Source: Proteobacteria bacterium SG_bin4
Lineage (GTDB): Bacteria > Pseudomonadota > Gammaproteobacteria > Burkholderiales > Nitrosomonadaceae
Assembly (NCBI GenBank): GCA_002083395.1
Contig: LWDH01000002.1
Span: 16,102 to 80,101 of the forward strand
Length of the DNA stretch: 64,000 nt
Direction of reading: 5' to 3'
Shown: positions 61,898-64,000 of the stretch, piece after piece
Layout of the letters: the number at the start of each line of letters is the position of its first letter
Position numbering within the stretch: the first letter of the stretch is position 1
The notes under the pieces: model-generated
Databases searched by the model: none
Seen by the model: only the letters and a program-made list of their open reading frames with translations
Told to the model about the DNA's origin: nothing
Translations under genes and position numbers: made by a program

Positions 61898-62218
61898 ATG
61901 AAAAATCAAATCAGTTATTCACCGGAAGTACGAGAACGAGCGGTAAGATTGGTATTCGAACAACAAAAGGAGCATGAATCGCAATGGTCGGCGATCAAAT
62001 CGATTGCATCGAAGATTGGTTGCACAGCGGAAACACTGCGGACATGGGTAAGAAGAGCGGAGACGGATCAGGGAATTCGAGGCGGTATGTCGACAACGGA
62101 TCGTGAACGGCTCAAGGAATTGGAACGGGAGAATCGTGAATTAAAGCGGGCCAACGAGATATTGCGTAAAGCCTCGGCTTATTTTGCCCAGGCGGAGCTC
62201 GACCGCCGGTCGAAATGA
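61898..62218 (+). CDS. IS3-family transposase OrfA
   Basis: A 106-residue Tnp_1-type protein: helix-turn-helix in IASKIGCTAETLRTWVRRAE (about residues 32-51) and a C-terminal leucine zipper (LKELERENRELKRANEILRK). The stop (62216-62218) overlaps the first ATG of orfB, the region where IS3 elements usually make the OrfAB fusion by frameshifting. A GAGGAGGAAGAG ribosome binding site precedes the ATG. Intact. Confidence 0.93.
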   Translation: MKNQISYSPEVRERAVRLVFEQQKEHESQWSAIKSIASKIGCTAETLRTWVRRAETDQGIRGGMSTTDRERLKELERENRELKRANEILRKASAYFAQAELDRRSK

Positions 62219-63116
62219 TGATGGTATTTGTCGATAGAAACAAAGCGGAATACGGGATCGAGCAATCTGTAGACAAATACAGATTGCCCCGTCGAGTTAT
62301 TATGAACACAAAAGGCGCGAGCGAGATCCGGATCGATTGCCCGGTCGCATCAAGCGGGACACGAAGCTGGAACTCGATATACAACGGGTTTGGGAAAGCA
62401 ACTTCCGGGTTTATGGTGTTCGCAAAGTATGGCGGCAGTTGTTGCGAGAAGGCATTGGTGTTGCCCGTTGCACTGTCGAGCGGTTGATGAAGCAGCTTGG
62501 GATGCGAGGTGTCCGGCGTGGCACGAAGTGTTGGACAACCATTGCAGATGACTTACTTGTTCGCCCGACAGATAAGGTTAATCGGCAATTTGCGGCAACC
62601 CGGCCCAATCAATTGTGGGTGGCGGATATTACATTTGTGGCGACGTGGATTGGCTTTGTTTACGTGGCTTTTATTACCGATGTATTTGCAAGATACATCG
62701 TTGGCTGGCGAGTGAGTCGTTCATTGCGAACGGATCTGGTACTGGATGCATTGGAACAGGCGCTATGGGCACGGCGGGAAACCGCAGGGTTAATTCATCA
62801 TAGCGATCGGGGCAGTCAGTATTTATCGATTCGCTATACTGAACGCTTGGCGCAGGCGAATATTGACGCCTCCGTCGGCAGCATCGGAGATTCTTATGAC
62901 AATGCCATGGCCGAGACCGTCAATGGTTTGTACAAGACAGAAGTCATACGGCATCGCGGTCCTTGGCGTAGTATCGAAGAAGTAGAATTTGCTACATTGG
63001 AATGGGTGGATTGGTTTAACAATCGAAGACTGCTGGATGCAATCGGATATGTCCCACCGGCAGAATTTGAAAAGGTGTATTATCGCCGACAGAAAGAGTC
63101 AGCTGATGCAGCTTGA
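62215..63116 (+). pseudogene. IS3-family transposase OrfB, broken by a one-base deletion
   Basis: The frame from ATG 62215 reads VFVDRNKAEYGIE and then goes wrong at about 62263. The neighbouring frame continues the family pattern as ICRQIQIAPSSYYEHKRRE and stays open to 63116. A missing C (GAGCAATC for GAGCCAATC) explains the break. The DDE core is otherwise complete: Asp in LWVADITFV, Asp in HHSDRGSQYLS and Glu in NGLYKTEVI. A restart at 62337 would lack the N-terminal part. The element should therefore be unable to move by itself. Confidence 0.85.
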
Positions 63117-63176
63117 CTCAAGAAGACATGTCTCCGGAAAACCCGGGGCGATTCAGCTTAACTGGAGTGTCCGGGT

Positions 63177-63497
63177 CTATTGGGCCACTTCAGCCCCATA
63201 CGTTGTGTTTCCATTCCTGCGAACGGTGCTTCCGTCAGAGTTATAAAGGGTATCCCCGATTTGTCTTGAGGATGACCCATCCGAGTTATAGGTAGTGTTA
63301 CCAATCCTTCTTGATGAACTCCCGTCAGAGCCGTAGGTTGTATTTCCAGTGCTTCTGTAGCTAGTTCCGTCAGATCCAGATGTTGTATTGCCAATGCCGC
63401 GATGCGATGTGCTTGGCTGACCGCCCATATAGTCTTCGGCAAACGCAATACCTGAAAGACCAAGAGATAACGCAACTACAACAAGTACCTTCATCAT
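63177..63497 (-). CDS. Small secreted protein made of tandem GNTTYGSDG-type repeats
   Basis: A 106-residue protein with a Sec signal peptide ending IAFAE (about residue 21) and then five to six repeats of 15 residues with consensus R-x-x-G-N-T-T-Y-x-S-D-G-S-S-S. The repeats are polar, with Asn, Ser, Thr and Gly, suggesting a beta-structured surface or matrix protein. The last repeat breaks off as TTYGAEVAQ about 20 bases from the IS3 end, so the 3' end may have been altered by insertion or recombination. AAGGAG precedes the start. No family was recognised. Confidence 0.7.
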   Translation of the reverse strand: MMKVLVVVALSLGLSGIAFAEDYMGGQPSTSHRGIGNTTSGSDGTSYRSTGNTTYGSDGSSSRRIGNTTYNSDGSSSRQIGDTLYNSDGSTVRRNGNTTYGAEVAQ

Positions 63498-63619
63498 GAT
63501 GTTTCTCCTTTTGGTTGTTGCCTAACGTTGGAGGTAAGGGATCGGCTGGAGGCGAAGTGCCGGAAGACGGTCCCGCTTGACCGGAGTGCTAGGTCTTTGC
63601 ATCAGTCTCACAATATCTC

Positions 63620-63928
63620 TCAAATTTTCATGGTGAGGTCTATGACCATCTTTCGTTTAGCGTTCTCGCTTGCTGGAGCAATAGCCGAAGCACTTAAGGT
63701 TTGAGCAAATTCATCAATCGCGCTTGAGCGACCATTCGCGACAACGACAACCCCTGTAACTGCAAAATCATTTTTTTGAGCATTGACTGGAGACAACAAA
63801 ACTGCATATACGTCTTTTTCCGCTCGAAGCTTGAGGAGCAATTGATTTATGGCATCAAGGGATGGATATGAGACTCTAAATTCGGAGAGAACTCTGAGGT
63901 CTCCCCACAAAACCTCATTGAGTTTCAA
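63620..63928 (-). CDS. Hypothetical protein, possibly a gene fragment
   Basis: A 102-codon frame starting only at TTG, with no ribosome binding site and a stop codon shortly upstream. The protein has balanced composition (LRAEKDVYAVLLSPVN, ENAKRKMVIDLTMKI) and looks like part of a real protein, maybe the C-terminal piece of a longer one whose 5' part is lost. No family was recognised. The remaining bases to the window end (63929-64000) show nothing. Confidence 0.4.
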   Translation of the reverse strand: MKLNEVLWGDLRVLSEFRVSYPSLDAINQLLLKLRAEKDVYAVLLSPVNAQKNDFAVTGVVVVANGRSSAIDEFAQTLSASAIAPASENAKRKMVIDLTMKI

Positions 63929-64000
63929 TAAACTAGGGCGTATTATTCATCCAAAACAGCACATGCAAGGCAGGTTTAGTGTCTCTTTCGTAGCGACCAA

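Larger units (their letters stand above)
61847..63156 (+). mobile_element. IS3-family insertion sequence with inactive orfB
   Basis: About 1310 bases bounded by 26-base inverted repeats with one mismatch: CTGAATCGCCCCGGGTTTTC at the left and the same sequence as reverse complement at the right (ends near 61847 and 63156). Inside are orfA and a frameshifted orfB. No clear 3-base target duplication is visible (TTC versus GCT), so one end may have recombined. The element is inserted between cti and a small secreted repeat protein gene. Confidence 0.88.

Noticed and set aside
62215..62487. Separate 90-residue gene at the start of IS3 orfB
   Set aside because: It is the 5' part of orfB followed by out-of-frame translation after the deletion at about 62263.
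1..64000. tRNA, rRNA genes and CRISPR arrays
   Set aside because: No cloverleaf with CCA-type acceptor, no rRNA core sequence and no regularly spaced direct repeats were noticed by eye on either strand.

Overview
The window looks like chromosome from a betaproteobacterium of the Nitrosomonadaceae (Nitrosomonas-like). This rests on the lptC-lptA-lptB-rpoN-hpf-ptsN-hprK order, three PEP-CTERM proteins, TCA genes of betaproteobacterial type, moderate base composition, and many small TA-flanked repeats and IS elements between genes. The assignment is inferred from gene content and order, without a database search. No rRNA, tRNA or CRISPR array was found.

Layout. 0.3-8.2 kb is a housekeeping block: LPS export (lptCAB), sigma-54, hibernation factor, nitrogen-PTS EIIA and HPr kinase, then ubiX, and on the other strand fau, mutY and a Rof-like Rho inhibitor. 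8.2-11.5 kb holds a MITE, a membrane-bound lytic transglycosylase, a lipoprotein and prmB. An IS200-type element at 11.6-12.2 kb precedes a dense rightward cluster: tadA, an L,D-transpeptidase, a LysM-FecR protein, and a CHASE2-PAS-GGDEF-EAL receptor. 17.8-23.3 kb reads leftward: ppk1 overlapped by a PQQ-type sugar dehydrogenase gene, then a TonB-dependent receptor.

23.4-36 kb is accessory DNA. It has a ParD-like/zeta toxin pair under a perfect palindrome, a KAP-family NTPase, an SGNH-fold protein, a BTRD1-type lipoprotein, and a four-gene cassette (ATP-grasp ligase, GNAT acetyltransferase, atypical DapF-fold epimerase, small membrane protein). That cassette is the best candidate here for an undescribed pathway. 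A FabF-like synthase with its own ACP, a nuclease-like gene interrupted by a stop codon, a PEP-CTERM gene between two palindromic repeats and a MazEF pair follow.

36-49.6 kb mixes a lipoprotein hydrolase, PEP-CTERM proteins, a UDG-like/amidohydrolase/hemerythrin operon, a serralysin-like secreted protease, a methyltransferase, MsrB and several frameshifted genes (DUF4202, a ParE-type toxin, a PEP-CTERM gene). It also carries two 85-bp foldback elements and an SRPBCC-cupin fusion. 49.6-51.4 kb encodes a haem fatty acid alpha-dioxygenase of the plant type.

52.6-59.1 kb is a TCA operon, sdhB-sdhE-gltA-sucA-sucB, unusual because sdhC, sdhD and sdhA are absent upstream. A periplasmic fatty acid cis/trans isomerase (cti) follows. 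The right end carries an IS3-family element with a broken orfB and a small secreted protein made of tandem repeats.
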